A stretch of 64,000 bases of DNA from Homalodisca vitripennis (lineage: Eukaryota; Arthropoda; Insecta; Hemiptera; Cicadellidae). Each line of letters begins with the position of its first letter. Position 1 is the stretch's first letter. This document shows positions 22,380-35,100 of the stretch, in pieces. The notes below the pieces were generated by a model. The model worked only from the letters and a program-made list of their open reading frames with translations. It was not told where the DNA came from and did no database searches. The stretch covers positions 42,825,001 to 42,889,000 of the forward strand of contig NC_060214.1 of the NCBI RefSeq assembly GCF_021130785.1, given 5' to 3'. The translations under genes and the position numbers were made by a program.

Positions 22380-24003
22380 CCCTAATCAATATATTTTATA
22401 TTATTATTATATAATATATCTATACTATAAAAATATTTATACTAGTATTATTAAAGGTTTACTGGGAATGATTGTTAATCGTAAAAATAACACTGTTTAT
22501 GCTGTATTATTCTCAAAGTCAGAAACATTGAGTTATAGTAAGAATATTGAACGTAGCTTTGTCCTGATTATAACTGATAATTACATTATTTACACGTTAA
22601 TATGCAAAATATTATTCACAAAAATAGTAATCCATAGTCAGTCAACATTTAGGAACCTAATTATTAAAATTTTGGTATTTGCCTATAATAATTGACAATT
22701 TAATTAATAGTTTGACGAGAAGGATTGAATTAAAGCGTTACACCTGGAGAGAACTGAGGTACAGTTGAGCAACTTTTTCTTAATTTGTAGAGAGGGAATA
22801 ATAAGGTTATCGTTGAGAAAAGTTGGATATGTTTATAATGATAGGCTAATGCAATTGTTCCTCTCTATTTGTTTTAATTGTCACAAAGTAGTAGTAGAGT
22901 ATAATACGTGTTGCATAAGATAAATTTTAGAGGATGCATGCAAATTTTAAAATCCATAGCCATTTCTTCATGATTTTCGGGGTTAGCTGGACAGAAATGT
23001 GAAAAAAATAGAAAACTTCTAGCGAACGGTAGAAGTGTACATATGAACTTCTCATTGATATATCTTGAGGAAAGGTTTATTACATATGTTATTAAGATAT
23101 ATGATGAAATTGAATATTAATATTTGCAGCTATGACTATTATTTACAAATTTTTCTGTGGTATTCTCGTTACTGTTGTAGAATAACCAGTGTGTAGTGTA
23201 ACAGAGTAAAGATAAATTAGATTTTAAAAATATCCAGTGGTTTACACGGTTATAGGACAGACTAGACACAAATAACAAATGTTTAAATGATTGAACCACT
23301 CAGATATTGTAGATTATTATCAATTACATATGGTTTAACATTTACATAAATATCAAGTGCACTACATGGTAATATAGTGTCATCTCTCTTTAATAATTGT
23401 ACTTTAAAATACTGTACGTAGTAAAAGTATATTACGTTCCAAGACGTTGGTTACTGAAACCCCTCCTTAGGAGTTAAAAGGCTGTTAAATTCAAGTTACG
23501 CTGTTTAAACTTCAGAAACTCGTATAATATAATGAAGTATTTACGCTGGGCATTACAGGAACTGAAAGACTTATATCAAGAACTTATCTTTTTCAGATGA
23601 ATGACTTTGGTACTTGTACACGTCTTATTACCTGTATATAAAATACGGTATACCCTACAATGTCAAATTTATTGAAATATTTATATTTACATTAATCCTT
23701 ATTAAATTTTTAAGTAAGTTGCTATGCTTAAGGATTGAAATTTTACTCTATAAAAACCATTGTTGCTCGTTTATTCAAGAAATTGTAAAATAAGGAAACA
23801 CATAACACTATATTCCAGCTATTCTTTCACATATAAAGAAATCTGTCGGAAATTTTAACCAGACATGGTTCTGCTTATTTACATGATTAGATTATACATC
23901 ATTTAAGTAACATTTCCTGTATTTTTATGCCTTTAACAATAATAATATATATCGGAGAGGATACGAATATGCGTATACAGCTCATAGCAGGTATCAGCTC
24001 AGA
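22380..24003. other. AT-rich DNA, block B continued
   Basis: No gene seen. About 23425-23610 aligns with about 43495-43690: both contain GTATATTACGT, then AACTCGTATAAT, GGGCATT and a TTTTTCAGATGAAT-like run. This ties block B to B'. Confidence 0.55.
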
Positions 24004-24100
24004 AACAGGTGAGGCAATACACAAAGCAATATGAATACGCTTGAACCTGCAAGTGACAGAGGTGCGTACTTCTTGCTATTCAAATGGGTTTGAAGCAATG
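24004..24100. repeat. Highly conserved 95-bp island, copy 2 of 3
   Basis: Core from ACAGGTGAGGCAATACACAA through AGGTGCGTACTTCTTGCTAT. It matches the copies at 5135 and 54088 with no indel in the core. It lies 60 bases upstream of the LINE insertion site. Confidence 0.7.
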
Positions 24101-24154
24101 GCGCACTTTATCAGCCGGCAGTAACAGCTTTTATTAGTTTACCACGTACAATTG

Positions 24155-24160
24155 AATATA
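24155..24160. other. Target-site duplication AATATA (left) of the 24-kb LINE
   Basis: AATATA here and at 29297-29302. Joining the flanks across the LINE gives a sequence collinear with 5280-5345 and 54225-54300, which acts as an empty-site reference. Confidence 0.7.
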
Positions 24161-24362
24161 CGTGGGGATGACTTGTCTTGAGTAAGACGTGGTACAGTTC
24201 GGCTCCGTATTTTAGTTAATTTTTGGTGGTAAACTCGTTAATTTCTTACGCAAATCTTACACAATTGTATTCATTATATTTTTTTTCTAAACATTGCAAG
24301 TAATATTTTTCCAATTCTTAATCTTTTTGTTTCTATTCTTACGATAAAACGATCATTATTTC

Positions 24363-25208
24363 ATGTTCCGTTCTCCGCCTCATCTAAGATCAGGTTCAAA
24401 GGGTAAACCGGTTCTCTTACCTTCAACTGATAAGCCCGTACTCCAGCGCTCGCTCTCCGCTTCTTCTGCTTCAAGTCCTACTAAATCGATAATGCCAGCT
24501 GATAACAGGCCCTCCAACACACTTGACGCTGCCTTCGTAGAGAAGTGTGTCAACAACTACCTGTCAGGCGGTGAGGGACTGAGAGCGCTCTTCGCCAAGC
24601 TCACCGAAGAAGTCAAGTCTGCCGTCGAGTCTGCAGTGACGAATGCCCTCGCCAACATGCAAAAAGAGGTTAAGAAGTTGCAGGATGAGGTGATCATCCT
24701 AACAAGGCGTGTGTGTGAGCTTGATGAGAGGCTGGGAGAGAGGTCAGATGAGCTGGAGCAATACCAGCGCAGAAACAACATCCGGATATTCGGCGTAGAG
24801 GAGAAGACCGCTGAAGACACAGACCAGCTTGTGATCGATCTCTGCCGTGACCGACTATGCCTGGAGATGACCCGAGAGCAGTTGAGTCGCAGCCACCGCG
24901 TCGGGAGATCTCAGCCTGGACCAGCACCTGACGGCCGTAAGAGGAGTCGTGCCATTATTGTTCAATTCTGCAGCTACAGGGACCGGCGGAAGGTTTTTGA
25001 TTCCAAGAAACGACTTAAGGGATCTGGCGTCACAATCAGAGAAGATCTGACGGCCCGGCGGACGGAGGTGTTGCGACAGGCGACGGCGCGTTTCGGGGCC
25101 AGGAGCACTTGGACCCATGATGGACGCGTGATGTGGGTCGACCATCTGGCGACGAGACTGGCGGACCTTCCTGTGGCGAAGATTGGACTGGCTACACCTA
25201 TCAGCTAA
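24363..25208 (+). CDS. LINE ORF1 protein, 281 aa
   Basis: Intact frame from MFRSPPHL to a TAA. Residues 1-50 are Ser/Pro-rich and probably disordered. About 75-135 form a heptad coiled coil (VKKLQDEVIILTRRV, ELDERLGERSDELEQY) for trimer formation. From about 136 comes NNIRIFGVEEK, then SRSHRVGRS, RAIIVQFCSYRDRRKVF and GVTIREDLTARR, the RRM and C-terminal domain plan of L1-type ORF1 proteins. The product would coat element RNA. GC and codon use differ sharply from the AT-rich flanks, as expected of a mobile element. Upstream bases show no better start. Confidence 0.85.
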   Translation: MFRSPPHLRSGSKGKPVLLPSTDKPVLQRSLSASSASSPTKSIMPADNRPSNTLDAAFVEKCVNNYLSGGEGLRALFAKLTEEVKSAVESAVTNALANMQKEVKKLQDEVIILTRRVCELDERLGERSDELEQYQRRNNIRIFGVEEKTAEDTDQLVIDLCRDRLCLEMTREQLSRSHRVGRSQPGPAPDGRKRSRAIIVQFCSYRDRRKVFDSKKRLKGSGVTIREDLTARRTEVLRQATARFGARSTWTHDGRVMWVDHLATRLADLPVAKIGLATPIS

Positions 25209-25975
25209 GACCCTCCTTTTACTTCTAATATTCACAATTATTTTGAAATTGTTTTATATTGCTAAAATATGTTTTACTATTATTTAAAATACTTTTGTCT
25301 TACGTATAGAATAGAAGTAAACCTTTTTTATTTATTTTTTATTCGCCTAAGTTGTGTATATGTGTTTGGGTCTGTGTGTATGCGTGCATTGTATGTATGT
25401 ATGTGAATATGTAATGTATACCCTTCAGCGAACTACATATTTTAGTTCAGAGTCTCTTACCTCAAAGTTGGAATACAGCCATACTATTAGTTACTAGCCT
25501 AATGATATTTATACTTGATTTGAAATTAACTACATTCGTAATACCTATTATTTTGTCTTAATAAGCATATGCGTGTCGTATATATGTATGTATACTATAT
25601 ATAGCATACTTAATTCAAATATTTATAATTTATGAACCTACTGTATTAGAGATTATTACTATATGAAACAAAATATTTGCTCGGACATATTAATTCATTA
25701 CTAAATTAAATATTATTTATTACATATTTGTTTTATGAGCTAATCGCCTTAATTTTTAGTCCAAGTCGTTAGAACAGTTTTAAGATCCCCCCCAAATTTA
25801 CTTTTTGCCACTATTTAAATTATTTACATTATTGGAGCTGACCAAGTGAGTAAATGAAAACTATGTCAGTACCCACGTTTTCATTGCGTGAATGTTTAAA
25901 TAATAAAAATATTATCGATTTTTACTGTCAGAATATGTCTTTTTTTATTAAACCGTATGAGTGTGTGTGGTTTGA
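25209..25975 (+). other. Spacer between LINE ORF1 and ORF2
   Basis: AT-rich, with TATG/GTGT-rich stretches (25370-25410). It is longer than typical LINE spacers, so an internal insertion or a decayed ORF2 start is possible. Confidence 0.5.
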
Positions 25976-28967
25976 GTGTGTAGCCGAGTCTTGTGCCTGT
26001 TTCGCGTGTCGCTCCGCCTCGTCGTGGTCTTGTCACGGCTAGCCGTGCGGAGTCCTGACGCACCCGCCCGTGCTCGACGCGCTGTCGGTGCCTCTGCCTC
26101 ACCTCCTCTCCACCATGCTCTTCGCCAATCACTGTCATCTTTCCGTTCTTTTCTTAAATTGGCTCACGTCAACGCTCAGTCCCTCTTCTGCCACATAGAT
26201 GAATTCCGCACTATTTTCGATTCCATTCAATTTGATATCATTTTAGTCTCTGAAACTTGGCTTAAATCCCATATAACTGACAAGAGCGTTGAGCTTCACG
26301 GGTACAATATTTATAGAAACGACCGCACTTCGAAGGGAGGCGGTGGAGTGGCCGCTTATGTAAAATCTCATCTTCCTGTATCTGTCCTTTACTCTTCCGA
26401 TAACTCCAGGTTAGGGTGTCCTGAGTACATGATTATCGATATTAGTTGTAATGGGATACACGTTCTAGTGGCTGTGTGCTACAGGGCACCTGGCCTGGAT
26501 TTTCATGTGGAATTCGAACACTCACTTATCAATTTTATGGCTCCTTATCGACATGTCATTGTGATGGGGGACTTTAACTGCAATTTACTGGGAACCTGAT
26601 AACTACGACAAGACCAACTTTGACTAACCTCTTCCTTTCTTGTAATTTAATTATTCTTCCACTAAACGCCACTCACCACACAGCTACTGCCGACACATTG
26701 CTGGACGTTATGGCAGTTGCTGACCCGGATCGCGTTTGTGCATCATGGACAATACCCTGCCCCTGGCCTTTCTCGACATGACCTCATCTTCTGTGTTTAC
26801 AGACTATCCATTCCTAAGGCGTGCCCCAAATTCGTATCCTTCAGAAATTACAAATATATTGATTCAGATGCTCTTCTCAATGATGCGTGGGCTTTACCTT
26901 GGAATGAGGTAATTCTTAGCCCCTACTGTTGATCTTATGGTCAATAAATTTAGCTCTTTTGTTTCTTCACTTTGTGACCAGCACGCTCCACTGGTGACAA
27001 GGAGGGTTACTAGGCGGCCAGCTCCCTGGATCACAGATGATATACGTAATTTGCAGGCTCAAAGAGATTCTGCATTTCGTAAAGCAAAACGTACTAAGTC
27101 ACCTTCTGATTGGCTAATATATAAAAGACTAAGGAACAGAGTCAAGCAACAATTTCGCAATGCCAAAATAAGATTTTACTATCTACAATTTTCTGTTCAA
27201 CAATCAACAAAATCGTTATGGAAAAAAGTGAAAGAGCTTGGCATAGGTAAAGCTAACTCTGATAAGCCTATCTCAATTGATCTAAATATAATCAATAACT
27301 ACTTTGTGGATATCCCTATTGATCTATCCGGGGCCCGTGATTATACCAATGAGTTGAGTGTTGTTCCACTTAATCGTGCTCGGCATCAGTTCTCTTTTGC
27401 TAGTGTGACTGAGACTGACGTTTATGAGTGCGATCTTGAGAATTTCTAGTAACGCAGTTGGAGCCGATAAAATACCTATGAAATTGTTGAGATATATTCT
27501 TCCCGTAGTAGTTCCTATTATTACAAATATTTTTAACAGATCTCTTTCTTCTTCAATATTTCCGTCTGTTTGGAAACTCGCTATTGTTCGCTCCGCCACT
27601 TCAAAAATGTTCATGCCCTGCTGACCCCTCAGACTTCAGACCTATTAGCATTCTATCAGCTTTATCTAAATGCATTGAGAGAGTGGTGCATCAACAAGTA
27701 TGTTTCTTTCTCGAATCCAATAAACTTTTGTCCAACTTTCAATCAGGATTTCGTACTAATGACAGTACAACGAGTGCTCTTTTTAAAATCACTGAAGATA
27801 TACGTTCGGCAATGGACAAAAGGCTTGTTACTATTTTAACGCTTTTTGATTTTTCTAAGGCTTTTGACTGCGTTTACCACCCATTGCTTCTTTTGAAATT
27901 GTCTAAAATCGGATTCTCTGATGGCTGTGTGGAGTGGTTTTAGGTCGTATCTGTCAGATCGTCAGCAGTGTGTTAGGTCTAACGACAAAGACTCCTACTG
28001 GAAACCTGTGAATCGAGGGGTGCCACAGGGCTCTGTCCTTGGCCCTCTTATTTTTTCAATTTACATCGACGATTTGACTGCTATGATCAAACACTCATTT
28101 TTTCACCTGTATGCCGACGATTTACAAATTTACAACCACTTTTCCATTTCGAACTATCTAAACATTGTTGCTGACATGAACACTGACATTGACGCTATTG
28201 CAACGTGGGCCTTCAAACACGGACTGAAACTTAACGAAAGCAAGACTCAAACTATTCTTATTGGAACTTCCAGACTTCTGAGCGGTATCGACTTGAACAA
28301 CACTCCTACACTCATTTTGAACGGTCATCCTCTTTCATACAGTGACAAGGTCAAAAATCTTGGACTGACTATTACAAAAACTCTTAGTTGGGGCAATAAT
28401 GTTACTGAGACTTGTGGCAGGGTGTTTGCTGGTATTCATAGTCTTAAGCAATTTGCTATTTATTTACCTTTGAATTTGAAAGTAATGCTAGTGAAGACCC
28501 TGATTTTCTGCCATTTCAATTACTGTAGCGAAGTTATAAATGACATGACGGTTGAGCTTTCGGACAGATTACAACGTGCTCAAAATTATTGTGTTCGCTT
28601 TATCTTCAACCTCAGACGATATGACCATATAACACCCTTCATCAATCAGTTACATCTGTTAAAGTTGAATCTACTCCGTCAGTTCCACATTCTCAGCATG
28701 TTACATTCTATTTTGTATAACGATCATTCCCCTTCCTATCTGTCTGAACGCTTTTCTTTCATTTCTGAAACAAGCAATTGGAATACTCGACGTGGAGCCT
28801 CTCTGTTATCTATTCCTGTTCATAGATCCTCTATTTACAGTAAATCATTCACAGTCTCTGCTTGTCGACTTTGGAATAATCTCCCGGATCATATTAGAGG
28901 TATTCGTAGTCGGGAACGGTTTCGGGGGGTGCTTAGGGACCATCTGTTTTGGGCCTCTTCGGGTTGA
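25976..28967 (+). pseudogene. LINE ORF2: endonuclease and reverse transcriptase, frameshifted
   Basis: Endonuclease motifs run from about 26150: AHVNAQSL, VSETWL, GGGGVAAYV, VCYRAPG and GDFNCN. At about 26775 the SDH motif reads LSRHDLI, so the catalytic Asp is replaced. The linker has RPAPWITDDI. Reverse transcriptase follows: SNAVGADKIPMKLL, FRPISILSALSKCIERVV, FQSGFR, LFDFSKAFD, GVPQGSVLGPLIF and YADDLQIY. The C-terminal part has LQRAQNYCVRFIF and LWNNLPDHIRG and ends at 28967. Frames change near 26600-26720, 26930, 27450, 27585 and 27930. In a live element it would nick the target and copy the RNA by target-primed reverse transcription. Confidence 0.9.
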
Positions 28968-29296
28968 CGATATCGTGGCATAGGGTATGGGACGATGGCT
29001 TTGTATGAATGGTGATGGATGAATGTCTGTTAAATTCCTTGTAAGTTTTATTCTATGTATTTATTTTTAGTTTCATAGAAAACCTTTGTTTCATTTTATT
29101 ACTTAATATAAATAGATATTATAATTTCGATTGTAAAATATTAATGTAAACTGTATTGTGGCTCTTATTTTACAGTAATAGTAGAGTTTATTAATTTATG
29201 GTTAGGTGTAAGAGAGGACTTAATAGTCCTAACCTTGCCAATTGAATATGTTTTACGTTGTATTCAATAAAGTCATTTTTCATTTCATTTCATTTC
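28968..29296 (+). other. LINE 3' UTR with hairpin and CATTT tail
   Basis: A perfect 6-bp hairpin AGGACT-TAAT-AGTCCT lies at 29215-29230. It is followed by AATAAAG (29267) and TTTCATTTCATTTCATTTC. The tail plus hairpin is the usual recognition site for the element's own reverse transcriptase. Confidence 0.75.
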
Positions 29297-29302
29297 AATA
29301 TA

Positions 29303-31132
29303 TAATACTGCTAATCTAAGGCGCTAATGTTCCTCAGCTACGTGAAAAATAAGCGAGAGAGATAAATAAGGGGCGCAGTATACTGTTAGATACATAAATA
29401 GGCACTATTTTTAACTTTCTTAACTCATATCGTTTGCCTTGGTGTTTTCCTAGTCCGACGGATAAAATTACTTCCATAGTCGTAGAACGGAAGGATAAAA
29501 TTTCACTCGATACAAAAGGTCTTGAAATTTCATAAATACACGTTTCCAACTTTAGTTTTAAAACCATTTCATAAATATAAGTTTGTTAATATTAAGTCTT
29601 TCATGATTCAGTTTTACAGTTTATTTTAAGATGAGCTGTTCTTCTGAGTGGTTTTAAACAACAGCTTTAGGTTATTGAGCTTATATGTTAGGTGTAAGTA
29701 AGAGCGAAGTATGACGATAATGAGAAACATTTCAGTATTAATTGTCCATAGAGATCAATAAAAATAATTCACGTCAACTAGTTCTTCCGTAACAACCACA
29801 CTGGAAGACCGTGATCAATGCAAGGAGATGGTCGGGAACATCCATCACCTGTTGTTTCTCAAAAATGTAAGTGGTAATTTACATGACATTATTTATTTTT
29901 GAAAGCCTAGGGATTATTTCTCAAGAAAGGTATCTATAGATTGGAAATTTTACAGCGGCTAGTTCTTTATTCATGAGCATTAATATTATTGTTTATATTT
30001 GATATTCATTATTGCAATACAGGAGAACAAAATTCTTATACCCAGTTATTTTTTCAAAGCGATGGTTTCTTATAAAGCGTAGTATTAAAATAATGCATGT
30101 TAGGTTACGCGTTTATCCGAGTACATGAAGTTAATGAAACTACCTATATAACTTGATTTATTTTCAAGGGTTATAATGATATATAGGTGTCATCATTTTT
30201 TTGTAAAATTTTAATAATATCATATCTCATAAGAAACTAAACTAATCATTCAAACCAACTAATCAAACTAACTAATAATGGCATTATGTCTCTGCTTTCT
30301 GAAGCAATAAATGTTTCGCCAACGTTTCGGCGACCACTATCTTATATAGTCTTATTCGAAAATAATCTTACCCACTATAATTTATTTACCCTTCTTGAAG
30401 GTTCAAGCTCAAGAATAGTTTTCAAAAACTGATTTTACTTGTTTGTCCAACTCTAAACATAAATTTTAACTACCAAATAGCAAGCTATCACCACTTAGTT
30501 TATAAACACGTTACAAATTAACTGAAATTGACATAAATGATAAGATTACAAGTGTTCTAAATGATTTGGTTCTAAAAGGGTTCTTATTTAATTAATCAAT
30601 CATTTCTTCATTATTTTTGACATCTTTGGTTGGTGTAATCATTAGTACTGTATATTGTTGATGAGAACAGAACATGGGACTGCACTAATGTTAATTCGAA
30701 GGCCGTTTAAACTCTTGCAACAAAGCCCTTGTTGCAGAACAGTCAATCATAATGAGGTAAGTTTACATTAAACTTGAAATCTACTATTATTACAATAACA
30801 CTCCATATTAAAATTAGTTTAATGGGGTATTAACCTCATAAAGTATCGTTATATATTTACATACCAGATTTAGTGATTAATTAACAGTGGTTCCATTATT
30901 TATACTAAATGGTTGTTAGTGTAATTATCTCTTAAAAAGTTAAAATGAATTACTGTACGTGAAAATACATGGAAAATTCCCTATTCCAGTTATAGACCAT
31001 TGCTGGTTTAGCAGTATTAATATTCGAGAAAGTCAGAAGGATTTTAAGTTATAATAAATATTTCCAGGAAAGCTTCGTGGTGGAGGTTTAACACAATAAA
31101 TTTTAGATAACTGTTTAGATAATTTTTTTGGG
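29303..31132. other. AT-rich DNA, paralogous block C, no gene seen
   Basis: About 29340-29760 aligns with about 57840-58200 in direct orientation, including the block GTTAGGTGTAAGTAAGAGCG against GTTAGGTGTAATTAAGAGCG. No ORF is conserved between the two. Confidence 0.6.
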
Positions 31133-31136
31133 ATAT

Positions 31137-31203
<67 letters not shown>

Positions 31204-31204
31204 C
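31133..31204. repeat. (TA)n microsatellite
   Basis: TA dinucleotides with one TATTAT interruption. Confidence 0.95.
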
Positions 31205-32093
31205 ACTTCATATGTGACAGTGATTGAAATACAATATTCCAAGAGCACAAATGTTTACACATTCTGAAGTACAAAATATTGTGAGAGGTTGTAAAGGGGA
31301 AAAGGTGGATTTTCACAAAGCTTTACCAAGAACACACGAAATCCTCAACTCTACTCTTTGTTTGTTTTTGTTGTTCATATATTATGAAAGTTATAGGCGT
31401 AGTGAGAAAATTGCGGCCTGGTAAACAAAAGGGACAAACATTACTTTACAAGGCCCTTACTAATTTGTTCAACACACTAACATAAAAAAAGTTACACGGA
31501 CTTTAGTATTTCTTCTTTTTAACTAAATTAGTATAGAGTTAAGTATGAAGTATTTAAATAGATACCACGAGTTTGTTTGTAATAATAGTATATTACAGCT
31601 ATAAATTACAGAGTAAGCATTTCAAATAACGCTATATTCTGCATTTACTGCTCATGACAGTGAGAGTTCTTCTATCCCTAAAATTTCAATATAAGGAAAA
31701 CAATACTTAGACACCTTCTACATTTACACAGATTTCTTTAATGCATTTCTTTTGAAAGACAGAGTAAAAGTTAAAATATAATTCTTTAAAATATATTTTT
31801 TCCATCCTTCTTTCCTTCCTCAGAAGCTTGATGAGAACGGAACTTGACAAATACAGACTTCTTATTTCAGTAGGGAATACCTCAGGTATTTCTATCAAAT
31901 TATGAATCCTAAAAAGAGCTTTATATTTTAATTATTCACTTTTTTATTATTAAATCACCAATATTATAACTTTTCTCCGAATAGTTGTGAGTAATAAAAG
32001 ATAGTTACATTAAATAGTTTCATTCATTTTAAAAGTGTTATTTACACATAAAGCTAGGATATTTAAATTTTTTTACATGGCTGCGATTAAAAT

Positions 32094-32096
<3 letters not shown>
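31205..32096. other. AT-rich DNA, nothing recognised
   Basis: Only short, non-conserved open frames. Confidence 0.5.

Positions 32097-32155
<59 letters not shown>
32097..32155. repeat. (TA)n microsatellite
   Basis: Uninterrupted TA run of about 55 bases, with a short imperfect end. Confidence 0.95.
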
Positions 32156-35100
32156 GGCCTATATAGGACGTATTTTTTATAATCGAACACACTTGTAAAA
32201 TAAAACAATTCAAGAGTATTGTAGATTTAATTTCTACAATATTTACAACCCTGTGCTCAAAAATACCGTTTATCGTTTTTCATTAGTATCAAAACTAATT
32301 TGCTTTATAGTTTCTTTGAGATTTTTTTTTATAATCTTAAAGATATGACTTTGCACAAAAAAATATTATGTTGCAACCTTCATTATTTACAAGATATAAA
32401 ATATACCTAGAAAAGTATAAGTTTAATAAACGGTGTATATAAATTACACAGTTAGGATTGGAACCATTAGTTATAGCAAATTATATTATATGATTATATA
32501 TATTTTGCGCTAAAAAACATGAATATGAGCTTCCTTTTCTAAATGTATTTCCTTACTCAAATACAAGAGTAAATTAGAATTGCAAATAAAACTTTAAATT
32601 ATTACACACGATACAGACTGTATGAGTCTATCATACAGACGCGGGTTCTCATATAGACATTGTGTGGGTGAATAGTGCAATCAGTAAGTTATAGAGTTCC
32701 AAGCACATGTGTATTCTGGGATATCGTAATATACCAGTCTTTACTCATCTATCGTTGGCCCACCATCGTTTGTCCAGCTTTACCAATCGATTAATCAATG
32801 TAACAGCTTTGCAGATGGTATACTAATGTATGTATTGTATTAGTAAATACATAAATATGGTTTTGTTTGTAGATATATTATAAGGCAAAATTAGGACTAC
32901 ATGGCTCTTTCTTCCTTCCTCTATCATTATTACAGCTTCTAAGCGGGTAAATTGAGTTAATAAAATATAAAAAAATTACATACTGTTTTTAAATACTTAA
33001 ATAAGGGTAACTAAATTGAGTTCCCTTTATAGTATGTATTATATAACGAATGTATTTTAATTACATTCACTTAAACAATCCACTGCGTTTTCTTACGCCC
33101 AATACAAAAAAAATTGGTCTCATCAGCCGACTTGTAAAAACTTTTTTCTGACAATTTCATAAAAGTGTTTAAGTATAACTTTTTTTAAGGACATTGAATG
33201 TTGATTTTATCAAAGCTCTAATCGATTATCTAATATACGTTCAAGGCCCAGCATAATTTCATTTAAGTCTGTCTGTATGTCCAATTGGATTCTCAAAAAC
33301 GAGCAGACCTATAGACTTTGATCACGAAGCTTCATTTATATATGGAGTGAAATTGAGTTTAATTAAGATGCGAGTCGTTCCATGAGATTATGCTGAGCGT
33401 AAGCGAATATTTTCTTATTGGACTTATGGGTGTCATTATCATCAAGTGTAAATAGCACAATAAATTATAGTAATAAAAAGTCGTATGGTATAATTTGTAA
33501 AACAATTAAACTATATACTTGTACGGATTTTAATTAGTGGTATTTAGCCTAATTATTTTGTACAATAATATCTGTACACTTTTGGCAATAAAGATATTTA
33601 GGGAGGTGTAAAATAATTTTATCGAATTATTTAAGTAGCAATAGCAGTTGTAAAGTTGTAACAGAGTTTTTGTATAACTTTAAATATATCTATAATTAGT
33701 TGCAACGCGTTTGGTTCAACAGTTTTTTTATACATTGTTTTGTCTTGTTAAGCAGTATTAATTATTAGTAACTTTCTCACTGTTGCCCTTTATATTAGTT
33801 AAATTTATACTTCATAGGTTATCTCTTGTTATGCATTGATCTTGGTGTCATTTTTTCTTGTTGAGTCTTTTATTTTATTATCACAGTTAACTTATGTTTC
33901 AAAACTGTTACCTACGTCATAGTTCATTTCTTGTTATGCATCGTTCTTTTTTAAGCATCTTTCTTCGTTATTGTTATATATTTATCTATTTATTGTTACA
34001 CATTACTTGTTGTCTATTTATACTTTCTTGTTATGCATCTTACCATTCATATCTATTTGTTTCATATTATGTAATCTATGGTTTGTTTACTGGTTACACA
34101 TTCTTTTGTTTTTGTTTTGGCCTACTAAGTAATTTCTTTGGTCACTTGTTATACATGTTCATAAAATTGAAACTTACTTGTTGAAATAGTGATGCCGTTG
34201 AAATAATACAAAATATATGTAATAAATAAAACTTGTTTTAATACATGTAGCCTGAACATCCTAACACATCTATCATTTTTACATAACTTGAACTATTACT
34301 ACTCAAACTTTGATACGAAGGTAATTTAATTTTACAAAATATTAGTCCATCATATCGTACTAAATCATAAGAAAAGTTTCATCGTAGATTAAAATTTATA
34401 TGTAAACCAGTATAAGTTATATGATGTTGTCCAACTATGTGATTTGGGTGAGCTGCATTAAAGCCTATGTCTCAATAGCCGTCATAATCTCTGTTTTTAT
34501 TTGCCGGGGTATGTAAAATGTTCTCTGCCGTATGACTGTCATTTTGACTTTTAATAATGAACATTTTGGCTAGAGACTAGACATTTTGGATTGAACATAG
34601 TCGAAGCCTATACTCTTACCTTATATCTATTACATTTATGCTATTAACTGTAACATAATAAACTTTGTTTTACTCGGTAAATTGGGTACAAGTTTTTATT
34701 GTCGGAGTATTAAGGTAATAATCTTTGAGGGATTGTCATAGATTCAAATTACAAAAAAACCTCTTCAGACAATCTCCTTCATAAAGCTTAAAGACAACAC
34801 GTAATAACACGGTGTCTTGCGAGCAGACGAGAAGAATGATGTATAACTGTCTGAACTAATTACAGTAGTTTTTGAGCGATTCTCTTCGGATGTAAAGGTA
34901 AGCAAAATAAGTATTGTTTTCTTTAACACATAAAACGTCAGGAATCAAACTTTTGTATAAAATAAGTTTAAAAAGTACTATAGGAATAAATATCGTTTTT
35001 TTATATTTAAATAGTCTTAAACTTTTATATATGTGCATGTACAGTAAAATTAGAGTTAACAGAGATTTAGTGAATTAGGTTTGTTAACATGTGGAGAACT

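Larger units (their letters stand above)
24161..29296 (+). mobile_element. Near full-length LINE (CR1/Jockey-like), about 5.1 kb
   Basis: It has a 5' UTR (24161-24362), ORF1 (24363-25208), an inter-ORF spacer, a broken ORF2 (about 25976-28967) and a 3' UTR ending with a hairpin, AATAAAG and a CATTT repeat tail. ORF2 has endonuclease and reverse transcriptase but no RNase H. The flanking AATATA and the empty site in the paralogous blocks define both ends. At least five frame disruptions in ORF2 mean it is dead, but the intact ORF1 suggests it is younger than the other LINEs here. Confidence 0.9.

Noticed and set aside
33894..34184. 96-codon hydrophobic frame, membrane-protein-like
   Set aside because: Derives from T-rich sequence with repeated TTGTTATGCAT-like words; no start context, partner exon or conservation.
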